From NCBI RefSeq assembly GCF_003013475.1, contig NZ_PXZO01000021.1, forward strand, positions 36,855 through 100,854: a stretch of DNA of 64,000 nucleotides, given 5' to 3'. Under the pieces are notes generated by a model. It did no database searches, was not told where the DNA came from, and saw nothing but the letters and a program-made list of their open reading frames with translations. Below are positions 50,400 to 59,246 of the stretch, piece after piece. The first letter of the stretch is position 1; each line of letters begins with the position of its first letter. Position numbers and translations under genes: made by a program. The DNA is from Brevibacillus porteri (GTDB lineage: Bacteria > Bacillota > Bacilli > Brevibacillales > Brevibacillaceae).

Positions 50400-51781
50400 T
50401 TGATCGTCTACAGAACCTGCCAGCAGAAAAGGCAACGCTTGGCAGCATAATCATGGAGCCGATGATCCTCGACGAAATTGAATTGATTTTGTCGCCAGAA
50501 GATTTTTCACACTCAGGACACCAAGATATATACAAATCTTTGCTCGACCTTCGAGACAGAGGTGAAAAGATAGACCTCGTAGCACTAACCACCGAATTGA
50601 GTAATAAAAAACAACTAGATGCCATTGGTGGCGTACCGTACTTGACTAGTCTCGGTAGTGTCGTTGCCTCAGCCGCGGCAGTAGACCACCACGCTGAATT
50701 GGTCAAGGAAGCAGCAACGACAAGGAAAGTATTCCGATACGCGGAGTCACTCCGATCAAGAGTATTGAACGGGGATTATGATTCTGCTGAAGAGCTGCTG
50801 AACTTGGCAGAGGAGAGGGTCGCTGAAATTCGACCAAGTAAACGTGGAGGATTGCAAGCGGTAAAGGACTTTATCCTCGATCACATTTCCGTAATCGAAA
50901 ACACTCGAACAGATAGCGGTTCCCTTCTTGGTAAGTCGTGGGGCATACAAAAAGCAGACATGCTTACAAGCGGAGCGTGCGGCGGTCAATTAATCATCCT
51001 GGGTGCAAGACCATCCGTTGGGAAAACAGCGTTCGCATTGAAGATGGCACGAACAACTGGCATTCAGCCTGATAGCGATCCGGTAGCGATATTCTCGCTA
51101 GAGATGAGAAAGGGAGACTTGTTAAACCGGATGCTCTCAGCAGAGGCCAAGATACCGCTTTTAAAAATTCGCCACAACAAGATGAGCGAGGGCGAATGGC
51201 ATGTATTCACGCAGGCAAGTGACAAGTTTTATCGCTCTAACATTTACATGGAGGACAAGGGAAGACAGGCATTAAATGAAATTGTCGCAGAGTCTCGGGC
51301 ATTAAAACGAAAGCACGGCAAGGTGGGAATGATTCTAATTGATTATCTTGGGCTGATCGGAAACAAAGGGAGAGGACGCCGTAACCGTAACGTAAACCGC
51401 GACCAAGAGATCGGGGAATACACCGGCACGCTTAAAGAATTAGCCAAGGAATTGAATTGCCCAGTTGTACTTCTTGCTCAGTTGAACCGGGATATTGATA
51501 AAGGGATTGTAAAGCGGCCGAACCTTTCGAGCCTTCGTGAAAGTGGAAATATCGAGCAAGACGCTGATGTGGTTGCTTTTCTACATAGGGATGACAGCGA
51601 AGAGTACGTAAATTTTGCAACAGGAGAACCAATCAGCAAGGTTGAGCTCATCATTGCTAAGAATCGAGATGGATCAGTTGGTACAGTGAACCTTGCCTTT
51701 CGGCGTGTGTTTCAGGAATTTATCGACTGGGATATGGCTCCAGGGCGACAGGTACAAGAATCGTTGAATACAGGTTCCTAA
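50396..51781 (+). CDS. dnaB: Replicative helicase DnaB
   Basis: A 461-residue DnaB-type helicase. The N-terminal domain starts LPAEKATLGSIIMEP, and the ATPase domain has Walker A LGARPSVGKTAFALKMA (about 201), Walker B VGMILIDYLGLI and LRESGNIEQDADVVAFLHR. It unwinds the phage replication fork after loading by the initiator. Overlaps the preceding gene by 4 bases (ATGA). Confidence 0.92.
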   Translation: MIDRLQNLPAEKATLGSIIMEPMILDEIELILSPEDFSHSGHQDIYKSLLDLRDRGEKIDLVALTTELSNKKQLDAIGGVPYLTSLGSVVASAAAVDHHAELVKEAATTRKVFRYAESLRSRVLNGDYDSAEELLNLAEERVAEIRPSKRGGLQAVKDFILDHISVIENTRTDSGSLLGKSWGIQKADMLTSGACGGQLIILGARPSVGKTAFALKMARTTGIQPDSDPVAIFSLEMRKGDLLNRMLSAEAKIPLLKIRHNKMSEGEWHVFTQASDKFYRSNIYMEDKGRQALNEIVAESRALKRKHGKVGMILIDYLGLIGNKGRGRRNRNVNRDQEIGEYTGTLKELAKELNCPVVLLAQLNRDIDKGIVKRPNLSSLRESGNIEQDADVVAFLHRDDSEEYVNFATGEPISKVELIIAKNRDGSVGTVNLAFRRVFQEFIDWDMAPGRQVQESLNTGS

Positions 51782-51799
51782 ACCGGGAGGAGAGCAGAC

Positions 51800-51958
51800 A
51801 TGAAGCAAGGCAAACGACCAAATAGACGGCAAATAAAAGAATTGGAAGCATACAGATTAAACCCTGCGAATTGGCTTGTAGAACGTGACAGCACAACAGA
51901 ATTCGTTTTGATTCATCGATTCACTGGTACGAAAAAGACGATCAAGAAAGGTGCATAA
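51800..51958 (+). CDS. DUF6906 small protein
   Basis: A 52-residue protein: KQGKRPNRRQIKELEAYRLN, then PANWLVERDS and FVLIHRFTGTKKTI. This is the DUF6906 pattern of Bacillus and Paenibacillus phages. GGGAGGAGAG precedes the ATG. Function unknown. Confidence 0.7.
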   Translation: MKQGKRPNRRQIKELEAYRLNPANWLVERDSTTEFVLIHRFTGTKKTIKKGA

Positions 51959-51959
51959 C

Positions 51960-52415
51960 ATGAAGCGTAGAGCCAGAGTTGCCACACAAGAATCAGATAA
52001 ACCAAAGCTGCCCAAATATAAAAACAAGATCACCATTGTTGATGGTATCAAGTTCGATTCCAAAGCTGAGTCAGAGTATTACGTTGTTCTAAAAGAAAAG
52101 CTGGCTGCTGGTGAAATCCGGGACATGCGACTGCAACCCGTTTACGTACTTCAGGAAAAATGCCAACGGAATGGCAAGAATCTTCAAGCGATAACGTACA
52201 AAGCGGACTTTGAAGTCCTTCACCTGAATGGATCGCTGGAGGTCATTGATATCAAGGGTGAAGAGACGGAAGCCTTCAAAATCAAGGCAAAGATGTTCAT
52301 GTACAAATATCCGAATCTGAAATTGACATTACTTAAAAAGGTTCAAAAATACGGCGGTTGGATCACCACTGACGAGTGGAAAGAGAAAAAACGCGAAGAG
52401 AAAAAAGCTATATAA
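51960..52415 (+). CDS. DUF1064-type phage nuclease
   Basis: A 151-residue protein with KITIVDGIKFDSKAESEYY and YKADFEVLHLNGSLEVIDIKG. The Glu and the D-x-K pair fit a PD-(D/E)xK nuclease, as in the DUF1064 family, which may resolve Holliday junctions. The ATG at 51960 directly follows the preceding stop. It lies beside dnaB, as expected for a replication module. Confidence 0.82.
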   Translation: MKRRARVATQESDKPKLPKYKNKITIVDGIKFDSKAESEYYVVLKEKLAAGEIRDMRLQPVYVLQEKCQRNGKNLQAITYKADFEVLHLNGSLEVIDIKGEETEAFKIKAKMFMYKYPNLKLTLLKKVQKYGGWITTDEWKEKKREEKKAI

Positions 52416-52435
52416 ACCAAGGGAGAGTGTGGAAA

Positions 52436-53191
52436 ATGAGCAATCAAGCACAATTTACGGCAATGGTAAAGAAAATGGCAACGGATGATAAAAAAATGGT
52501 TTTGAGCTTGGAGTTGGTAGGGAACATCGAGCCAACTTCGCTAGTGAAATTGGTAGATATGATCGGTGACAAAGTGACTGTAAATCTTGGTAACCCACAA
52601 ATGGCTATGGAGTTTGACGAGAATGAAAGAGAAGAACGTCGCGGTTTATCTGTCACAACCGATCCGTCTGGCGTGGTAACACAAGTTAGCGGAGACACTG
52701 GGGATGAGTATGACACTGATTACGAAGATACCGATGACCTAGAGAAAGATGGGGATGAGAGTGAAGGCCCTGAACACAATGAACAGGCTGGAGAAGAAGG
52801 AGACAAATCTCCGGAAGACGGGGAAGGTTCTGAAAACACTCCAATAGTGCAACCCGAAGAATTTGAGGAAGAACAGCAAAGCAATGATGAATCCAAAGAC
52901 AATGAAAATGACGGTGATCAAGGACCTGATAATCAGGAAGATGCTGCTGCAACAATCGACAAAGAAGCGCTGGAAGCCTTCATCTTGAGCGGACAAGCTC
53001 CAGTATTCGATGAATTTACGTTTGATTTCCCGGAATTGCTACAGCGCAAAAAGAGTGGGGAAACATGGGTCATAATTGCTAAGAGTCTGGGTGTAAGCTC
53101 CACCAAAGTAGCATCCGAATTACGTGAATATAAAAAGCTGGTCGCAGAACATATGGCGAAGCAAAACGGTGAGGAACCGGGGGCAGCGTAA
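52436..53191 (+). CDS. Phage protein with long acidic linker
   Basis: A 251-residue protein. Residues 1-60 form a small domain (FTAMVKKMATDDKKMVLSLE), then a long acidic linker of Glu, Asp, Gly and Asn (about 85-175), then a C-terminal HTH-like part (KKSGETWVIIAKSLGVSSTKV). AAGGGAG precedes the ATG. The linker joins two domains; an adaptor role is a guess. No family is recognised. Confidence 0.55.
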   Translation: MSNQAQFTAMVKKMATDDKKMVLSLELVGNIEPTSLVKLVDMIGDKVTVNLGNPQMAMEFDENEREERRGLSVTTDPSGVVTQVSGDTGDEYDTDYEDTDDLEKDGDESEGPEHNEQAGEEGDKSPEDGEGSENTPIVQPEEFEEEQQSNDESKDNENDGDQGPDNQEDAAATIDKEALEAFILSGQAPVFDEFTFDFPELLQRKKSGETWVIIAKSLGVSSTKVASELREYKKLVAEHMAKQNGEEPGAA

Positions 53192-53224
53192 AGCTGCTCC
53201 TCTCCCCTAGAAAGGCGGGATCAT

Positions 53225-53380
53225 ATGACAGCCGTTAAGCCAGCACCAAACCATCCTTGGAGACGAAAATTTATAGCCACAAGTCAGGAAAACGAATATA
53301 TCAAGCAGTCCATCGTTAATCCACAGGTTAACAACTGGAAAGTAGGCGGAGCATTGCCGACTTGGAACGGGAGGAAATAG
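53225..53380 (+). CDS. Small phage protein
   Basis: A 51-residue protein ending VNNWKVGGALPTWNGRK. AAAGGCGGG precedes the ATG. It is followed after one base by the methyltransferase gene. Function unknown. Confidence 0.5.
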   Translation: MTAVKPAPNHPWRRKFIATSQENEYIKQSIVNPQVNNWKVGGALPTWNGRK

Positions 53381-53381
53381 C

Positions 53382-55403
53382 ATGGTTGAACATACAGCAG
53401 CCGTTCTCTTTGGCGGAATCGGCGGGGCATCCGTTGGATATATGCGTTCGAAAATTGAATATGGCGGTAAGATTCATAAATTCCGTTTACTTTGCTCAAT
53501 TGATTACGACCCTGTTGCTTGCAAGAATCACGACAACATAACGGGCGAAAATACCGCTGTCGTAATGGACCTTTTCACAAGAGAACAGTACATCGACTGG
53601 CACGGGCAAGAACCACCACCAGAATGGCAGGAAGCAACGCCATGGGATATGTGGGTTGCGTTCGGAAACCAAATTCCATATTTCCTCTTTACCTCTCCAC
53701 CATGTAAGGGCCTGAGTGCTCTACTACCCAAAGAATCCGCTGAATCGAAGAAATATCAGGCTTTAAACCAGCTAACCTTACGCGGCATTGAGTTGTCCCT
53801 TCGAGCATGCTTGGAGTATGGCGGTGGGGTGCCAGCATTCATCCAAATGGAAAACGTTCCACGTATTCTAACGCGGGGCAAGGCTCTGCTCAAAAAAATT
53901 GAGAAGTTGCTCAAAAAATTCGGATACGAAGTGAATATGCGAGCTGACCACAACCTCGGGGAGATCGGCGGGTTGGGACAGAACCGAGTCAGATTCTTGA
54001 TTCTGGCGCGGCATGAAGTACAAGTTCCGAATTTCGTCTACATTCCACCGAAGAAGGCGCTGAAAACAATAGGCGATATTATCGGGCCTCTCCCGATGCC
54101 AGGGGATACGGAAACGGGCGGGCCATTGCATAGACTGCCTCGCCTCGAATGGAAAACATGGGTACGCCTTGCACTGATTAAAGCAGGCGGAGACTGGCGA
54201 GACCTACAGAACATCCCATATGAGCAATACAGAATCATTCACGAGCCACGTAGTGGAGCTTGGGGAGTTGAAGACTGGAACGACACGGGGCGGACAGTAA
54301 CAAGCACAGCAGGCCCCGGTAGAAGCAACGGTGTGTCTGCGTTATCTGACCCGAGGCTTTCGATTAACGGGGCGGGGAAGGCGAATCTATATCGAGTGCA
54401 ATCGTTTGAGCAACCAGCGGATTGCATCACCGGAGCTGTGGGGCCATCAAACGGAGCTGCAAGCATTTCCGATCCAAAGCTCAAACATCGAGAAGGGCGA
54501 CACCCGGGCGTATACCGAATTGTCGGGCCAAACGAAACGGCTCCATGCGTGACAGGGACAAGGTTTGGCAGTGGCGCGATAGCAGTCGCTGACCCGAAGG
54601 TACTTACAAAATTGCACCCCGACAGCTACGGAGTGCAGGAGTGGGATAGTGCTTCAAAAACGATTCGTTCTGCATCCCGAATTATGCAATCGGCTGCCAG
54701 CATTAACGATCCAAGAGTTGTTAATCAATATCACGATGGAGCCTATAAAGTGAACGAATGGGAAACAACTTCACCCACTGTTACAACGGGAAGTCCTTCA
54801 GCCGGCAGTGGCAAAATTATCAGCGATCCACGTATCTCCGATCGACCAGGACGTTATACGGATAAGTACCGCATGCAATCTATGGATCAGCCAGCGGCAA
54901 CAGTGACAGGCGTAACGGATGTGCAGAGCGGCGCACAGCTCGTAGCGGACGTCCGGATGAATTGCAGCCCACGGTCAGGAACGATGGGAGTAACCGCTTG
55001 GGAAGAGACATCCCCAACGGTTACGGGCAGCAGTGACATACATTCAGGTTCCTCCGCCGTTGCTGATCCGCGACCAGTTCCAGTCGATACCGATAGAGGT
55101 GTCTGGATCATCATTGCCGGGGATGGGACATGGCATAGACCACTTACAACCTATGAGCTGGCTATGCTCCAAGGATTCGATACACACTTGCCTGATGGTC
55201 GTCCGTTCCAGTTGGAGGGGTGCAGCGATGCAAAGGCTCGGGAATATATCGGGAACGCAGTACCGCCAGCATCGGCAGAGGCTATGGGAATGGTAATCCT
55301 GTTGGCAGCAGCGAAGGCAGAAGCAAACATTGGGTTCGAATTGAGTTGGGAAGATATTTGGGTTGATTCTGACAGAGTAGAAGTCCCAGCATTAGTTCAC
55401 TAA
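53382..55403 (+). CDS. C5-cytosine DNA methyltransferase with repeat domain
   Basis: A 673-residue enzyme. It has GGIGGASVGYM (motif I), TSPPCKGLS (catalytic Cys motif IV), IQMENVPRI (motif VI) and QNRVRFLILA (motif VIII), so catalysis looks intact. Between about residues 285 and 570 lie seven units of about 37 residues of the form SDPR...YRVQ...P..TVTG...SGA. The end has ELAMLQGFD and REYIGNAVPP (motifs IX-X). Such phage enzymes protect DNA from host restriction. No restriction gene is near. Usual enzymes have 330-450 residues. Confidence 0.88.
   Translation: MVEHTAAVLFGGIGGASVGYMRSKIEYGGKIHKFRLLCSIDYDPVACKNHDNITGENTAVVMDLFTREQYIDWHGQEPPPEWQEATPWDMWVAFGNQIPYFLFTSPPCKGLSALLPKESAESKKYQALNQLTLRGIELSLRACLEYGGGVPAFIQMENVPRILTRGKALLKKIEKLLKKFGYEVNMRADHNLGEIGGLGQNRVRFLILARHEVQVPNFVYIPPKKALKTIGDIIGPLPMPGDTETGGPLHRLPRLEWKTWVRLALIKAGGDWRDLQNIPYEQYRIIHEPRSGAWGVEDWNDTGRTVTSTAGPGRSNGVSALSDPRLSINGAGKANLYRVQSFEQPADCITGAVGPSNGAASISDPKLKHREGRHPGVYRIVGPNETAPCVTGTRFGSGAIAVADPKVLTKLHPDSYGVQEWDSASKTIRSASRIMQSAASINDPRVVNQYHDGAYKVNEWETTSPTVTTGSPSAGSGKIISDPRISDRPGRYTDKYRMQSMDQPAATVTGVTDVQSGAQLVADVRMNCSPRSGTMGVTAWEETSPTVTGSSDIHSGSSAVADPRPVPVDTDRGVWIIIAGDGTWHRPLTTYELAMLQGFDTHLPDGRPFQLEGCSDAKAREYIGNAVPPASAEAMGMVILLAAAKAEANIGFELSWEDIWVDSDRVEVPALVH
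54250..55100 (+). repeat. Seven protein-level repeats in the methyltransferase
   Basis: Each unit contains a Tyr-Arg/Lys-Val strand, a Pro-x-Thr-Val-Thr-Gly-like strand and ends Ser/Ala-Asp-Pro-Arg/Lys. They occupy the place of the target-recognition domain. The DNA copies have diverged, so the repeat is old. Confidence 0.65.
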
Positions 55404-55615
55404 GGATATCGGCGTCCATGACTACCAAACAGTTCGTGGACGCCTCCATACACACGAACAGGAAGGTCTGGAAACACGATGGCAACATGGCCAGCATCGA
55501 GCTGTAGACGGTCAGAATCTTGTTCAATCACATAAGGTATCTCCATTGCATTCAGGGCCTCTTTTAGATAGCTGACCTCGGACCATTCGACTGAGTAATA
55601 AAACGACTTTTCCAT
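55400..55615 (-). CDS. Small phage protein
   Basis: A 71-residue protein (MEKSFYYSVEWSEVSYLKEAL, then YVIEQDSDRLQLDAGHVAIVFPDLPVRVYG). AAAGGAG precedes the ATG at 55615. It converges on the methyltransferase and overlaps its stop by 4 bases. No family is recognised. Confidence 0.5.
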   Translation of the reverse strand: MEKSFYYSVEWSEVSYLKEALNAMEIPYVIEQDSDRLQLDAGHVAIVFPDLPVRVYGGVHELFGSHGRRYP

Positions 55616-55678
55616 AAGACCAACTCCTTTGTGGTCATTATGACATACGGAGTTGGGACAAAAAAGGAGACGGGAGAA

Positions 55679-55834
55679 ATGCATCCGTTTGTGGCTGGTG
55701 ATAAAGTGGACCACCCGGAATTAGGCCGGGGAGTGGTCATACAATGGCAGCCTGCCAAGCTACTTGTTAAGTGGGAGTTATCCGGGAAGGTGTCGCTAGT
55801 ACCTAAGACAGAGGTACAACTGATTACGGAATAG
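55679..55834 (+). CDS. Small beta-barrel-like protein
   Basis: A 51-residue protein from ATG 55679 with AAGGAG about 12 bases and GGGAG about 3 bases upstream (the latter overlaps). Sequence FVAGDKVDHPELGRGVVIQWQPAKLLVKWELSG resembles a small KOW/SH3-like barrel seen in phage proteins and in the end domain of UvrD-type helicases. Function unknown. Confidence 0.5.
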   Translation: MHPFVAGDKVDHPELGRGVVIQWQPAKLLVKWELSGKVSLVPKTEVQLITE

Positions 55835-56184
55835 GTCGCACGAGGTCAATTATGTTAAATGGTCAGAGCTGATATCTAATAGAATATGAGCAGATAAATA
55901 GAAAAACGACCATCCCTCAGCCACATTAGGGCTTTTGAGACAGTCGCTGTGGAATTATTTATGACCCCACGGGCAGAAGCATCCGTTTATTGTGTCAATG
56001 CACCAAGGAGGCAGGCAAGTGGAATATGGTTGCTTTGATCCTAACGCTTGAAGAAATCGCTTAAACATAGTTATTCACCTCCAAAAAAGGTAATTATTAC
56101 CAATAATTAAAGCTTAACATATACAGAAAAATATATAAATACTAATTTTCACAATATTTTCGGACTGTGATTTAACAAAATGCT
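55835..56184. other. AT-rich gap without genes
   Basis: I see no gene of length. A GTG with AAGGAGG upstream at about 56020 opens only a 10-codon frame (MEYGCFDPNA). The region marks the change from phage early genes to cargo. Confidence 0.4.
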
Positions 56185-56393
56185 CATTATATTAAATTCA
56201 TAATAAACAAGGTCAAACCCTTGGTATATATAGTTCTTTATATAATGTATAACATTATATAGCCATTTCTTTGCTAATAACAGCAAGGCAGCCATAAAGA
56301 ACAACTAGCAATGGTTCTTTGTGCGATCCGTAACATACCAAATACCCACTAGTATGGGGTACCGCCAACAAAGTGCGGATTTTGTACGCTAAG
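56185..56393. repeat. Left copy of a perfect 209-bp inverted repeat
   Basis: Exact reverse complement of 60587-60795. It encloses the gerA-type operon with 4.2 kb between the copies. It has no open frame. The outer end is AT-rich (TATATAATGTATAACATTATATA), the inner end GC-richer. Identity over 209 bp means a recent origin or gene conversion. Confidence 0.92.
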
Positions 56394-56408
56394 CTCCGAT
56401 TTCCAGAA

Positions 56409-56448
56409 AAAACACCGGTACCTGTACGATACAGGATACCGGCGTTTT
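56409..56448. terminator. Terminator-like hairpin inside the left repeat boundary
   Basis: AACACCGGTACCTGTA-type arms pair with TACAGGATACCGGCGTT-type arms, then TTTTCG. It is followed by AAAAAGTTCCTTAGCGTA (56455-56472), repeated at 60578-60595. Confidence 0.55.
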
Positions 56449-56530
56449 CGTACCAAAAAGTTCCTTAGCGTATATTTTCGTTAAAATGTTGGCGCTCCCC
56501 CTTATATAAATAGTTCTTCTTGAAGACGTT

Positions 56531-56560
56531 GTATAGGGCGTTGTCTTTGTTGCCATAATG
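56531..56560 (+). promoter_or_regulatory. Possible sigma-G promoter of the ger operon
   Basis: GTATA, 18-base spacer, CATAATG, near the sigma-G pattern (GHATR, CATnnTA). It sits 33 bases before the gerA-like start. ger operons are usually read by sigma-G in the forespore. Confidence 0.35.
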
Positions 56561-56592
56561 ATAAAAATCATCTTCGAAAGGAATAAGTACCT

Positions 56593-58149
56593 ATGTATTT
56601 TTTTTCTCGTTTTTACAAAAAATACCCCTCACAAAAAAGAATAAAAATGGGAAAAATGAATCAAATTCACGAGGAAACGGCTGAAGATCGTCTCATTAGC
56701 ATCGAATTATTTCAGAATATCAAAGAAATAAAACAAAAATTCCCAGCATCTCCTGACTTAGTCATTCACCAATTTACAACTGGTTTAAAGCAGACACGAG
56801 TTGCCCTGGTCTATCTTGACGGGTTAACAGATAAAAATTCACTGAATAATAACATTTTGCGTCCGATGATGTACGACTCCAGAGAAGTAAATGAAACTCC
56901 GTTACCAACGATCAGCAGTTGTCGTACGGTTTCATCTTGGCGTGATGTGGAAAACGCTATCTTGCAGGGAGAAAGTGTGCTTTTTTTTGAAGGGCAGGTT
57001 GAAGTTCGGGTTTTCGATACAACAGGTTGGCCGCAACGTTCCATTGAAGACCCACAGTTGGAAAGCTCGTTAAAAGGGGCGCATCAAGGATTTGTTGAGA
57101 CAGGCGTGCAAAATATAGCCCTGCTTCGAAGATATATTCCGAATCTCGAACTACGTATCAAGGAACATATAGTAGGGCGTCGGGGAAAAACGAACGTCTG
57201 GATCATGTATTTAGAAGACATTGCGCATCCAGAAGTTCTTAAAGAACTAGAAAAACGAATAGAACAAATTGATATTGATGCTGTGATCAATACGGGGGAA
57301 CTCGCCGAATACATCGAGGATAATCGGTATTCACCTTTCCCGCAATTCATCTTGACAGAGCGTCCGGATTCAGCAGTTTCCCAGTTATTACAAGGCCGCT
57401 TTGTCGTTGTCGTTGATCGTTCCCCCAGCGTAATCATTGCACCAGCCACGTTTATCTCTTTCTTCCAAAGCGTGGACGATTACAGCATGCGTTGGCTAAT
57501 CGCCTCGTTTATTCGTCTACTTCGTTTTTTGGCTTTCATGATTGCCTTGCTTTTGCCGGCCGTTTACATCGCCTTCCTCTCCTTTAATTACGAGGTTGTA
57601 CCGCTTCAATTGTTCCTATCGATAGCCGAGTCAAGGGCACGAGTACCGTTTCCTCCGCTGTTGGAAGCCATGATGATGGAAATCATGCTGGAAATGATGC
57701 GAGAAGCTGGAATCCGGCTTCCTGCTCCCGTTGGACAAACAATCGGTATCGTGGGGGGCATCGTTGTCGGTCAAGCAGCCGTACAAGCAGGTATAGTCAG
57801 CAACATCATGGTTATTGTAGTGGCCTCTACCGCTATCGCTTCGTTCATTCTACCCAGCTACGATATGGGAACGGCTGTCAGACTGCTGCGTTTTCCAATG
57901 ATGCTGATTGCTTCGCTGTTTGGAATTATTGGGATCGTCATCGGCTTTATGACTCTACTTGCCCATCTAGTTGCCTTGGAATCTCTTGGAACTCCATACG
58001 GTAGCCCTCTGGCTCCATTCCGTTGGCAAGACATGAGGGATACGTTCGTTCGGTTCCCATTATGGTCAATGTTTCGGCGTCCGGAAAGTACCAGAGCGAT
58101 CCAAGAGATCAGGATGGGCCGAAAACGATCAAAGGAGAAGGATTCGTGA
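56593..58149 (+). CDS. Spore germination receptor subunit GerA type
   Basis: A 518-residue GerA-family A subunit. A large soluble N-terminal half (TAEDRLISIELFQNIKEIKQKF, FFEGQVEVRVFDTTGWPQRSIEDPQ) is followed by five or so membrane segments from about residue 300, with LLEAMMMEIMLEMMREAGIRLP. It forms the germinant-sensing receptor with the B and C subunits in the spore inner membrane. The germinant is unknown. AAAGGA lies upstream of the ATG. Overlaps the B gene by 4 bases. Confidence 0.92.
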   Translation: MYFFSRFYKKYPSQKRIKMGKMNQIHEETAEDRLISIELFQNIKEIKQKFPASPDLVIHQFTTGLKQTRVALVYLDGLTDKNSLNNNILRPMMYDSREVNETPLPTISSCRTVSSWRDVENAILQGESVLFFEGQVEVRVFDTTGWPQRSIEDPQLESSLKGAHQGFVETGVQNIALLRRYIPNLELRIKEHIVGRRGKTNVWIMYLEDIAHPEVLKELEKRIEQIDIDAVINTGELAEYIEDNRYSPFPQFILTERPDSAVSQLLQGRFVVVVDRSPSVIIAPATFISFFQSVDDYSMRWLIASFIRLLRFLAFMIALLLPAVYIAFLSFNYEVVPLQLFLSIAESRARVPFPPLLEAMMMEIMLEMMREAGIRLPAPVGQTIGIVGGIVVGQAAVQAGIVSNIMVIVVASTAIASFILPSYDMGTAVRLLRFPMMLIASLFGIIGIVIGFMTLLAHLVALESLGTPYGSPLAPFRWQDMRDTFVRFPLWSMFRRPESTRAIQEIRMGRKRSKEKDS

Positions 58150-59246
58150 GTAAATATGCCATGAACGGAATCACCTTGATGCAGTATATTATTCTGATCC
58201 ATGCTTCTCAAGTGGGAACCGGAATATTCTCGCTTCCGAGGCAGTTGGCTGAAACAAGTGGAACGGATGGATGGATGACAGTTTTGTTAGCTTGGATTAT
58301 CAATTGTTTGGCGGGATGGATCATGCTGCTGACACTTAGAAAGTATCCGGACTTCACGCTTTTAGACCTGTTGTCCCACTTATTCGGGAAATGGTTGGGC
58401 AAACTATTAGCCCTCCCTTTGATTATCTACTTCGCTTCTTTTGGCTTGGTCATCATGGTCAATTCGATGCTCTACATCAAGTCATGGTTTTTGACGAAAA
58501 CGCCAGCTTACTTGGTGGTGCTTCTGTTCGCTATTCCTAGTTATCTTGTTGTTCGCAATGGTTTACGCGTTCAAGCTCGATATATTGAGTTGGTCTTTTA
58601 CATGACGATGTGGATGCCGCTTTTCATGTTGATTCCAGTAGGGGAAGGAAATACGCTTTTTCTGCTTCCCTTTCTCAAGGAAGGGTGGTTACCAGTGTTG
58701 CAAGGATTGCAGAAAACGGTTTTCGCTTACGCTGGTTTCGAGATCCTCTTTATTATTTATCCATTTCTGCAAAAAAAAAAATACGCCATACACGGATTTT
58801 TAATCGGGAATACACTAACGCTGCTTTATTATTTGTTTATTACCATCGTTTGTTTTATTTTTTATACACCTGACGGAATCACAACCTTAAATCAACCAGT
58901 GCTGAGCTTGCTAAAGAATATCGAGTTTCGTTTTCTGGAGCGATTCGATATGATTTTTCTGGCGATTTATTTGCTGGTGGTGTCAAAAGCCTGGATCATC
59001 TACATTTCCTGTGCGGTTTTCTCTACCGCTCAAATATTTAAGAAACAAGATCACAGCATTTTCAGTGGCATCTATTTTTTGTTTGCTGTCGCGTCTGTTT
59101 ATGTCATGAACCCTACATGGAATCAAAGCGAGGAATGGACAAAGCTGCTAAGCAAGGCGGCATTTGGTGTCATGTACATGTTTCCTGTTGTTCTTTATAT
59201 CTATGTACGAGGTTTTGAAATGTTGCGGAGGGGAAAAACTGGATGA
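58146..59246 (+). CDS. Spore germination receptor subunit GerB type
   Basis: A 366-residue permease-like protein with ten or so membrane segments, of the GerB/amino-acid permease family. It starts VSKYAMNGITLMQYIILIHASQVGTGIFSLPRQLAE, typical of GerB. The start is GTG with AAAGGAGAAGG upstream. A run of eleven A (58771-58781) in the coding sequence (LQKKKYA) could slip. It overlaps both neighbours by 4 bases. Confidence 0.92.
   Translation: MSKYAMNGITLMQYIILIHASQVGTGIFSLPRQLAETSGTDGWMTVLLAWIINCLAGWIMLLTLRKYPDFTLLDLLSHLFGKWLGKLLALPLIIYFASFGLVIMVNSMLYIKSWFLTKTPAYLVVLLFAIPSYLVVRNGLRVQARYIELVFYMTMWMPLFMLIPVGEGNTLFLLPFLKEGWLPVLQGLQKTVFAYAGFEILFIIYPFLQKKKYAIHGFLIGNTLTLLYYLFITIVCFIFYTPDGITTLNQPVLSLLKNIEFRFLERFDMIFLAIYLLVVSKAWIIYISCAVFSTAQIFKKQDHSIFSGIYFLFAVASVYVMNPTWNQSEEWTKLLSKAAFGVMYMFPVVLYIYVRGFEMLRRGKTG

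Noticed and set aside
56020..56052. Short frame MEYGCFDPNA with AAGGAGG
   Set aside because: Only ten codons, and no sign of function; it may be a truncated phage gene.
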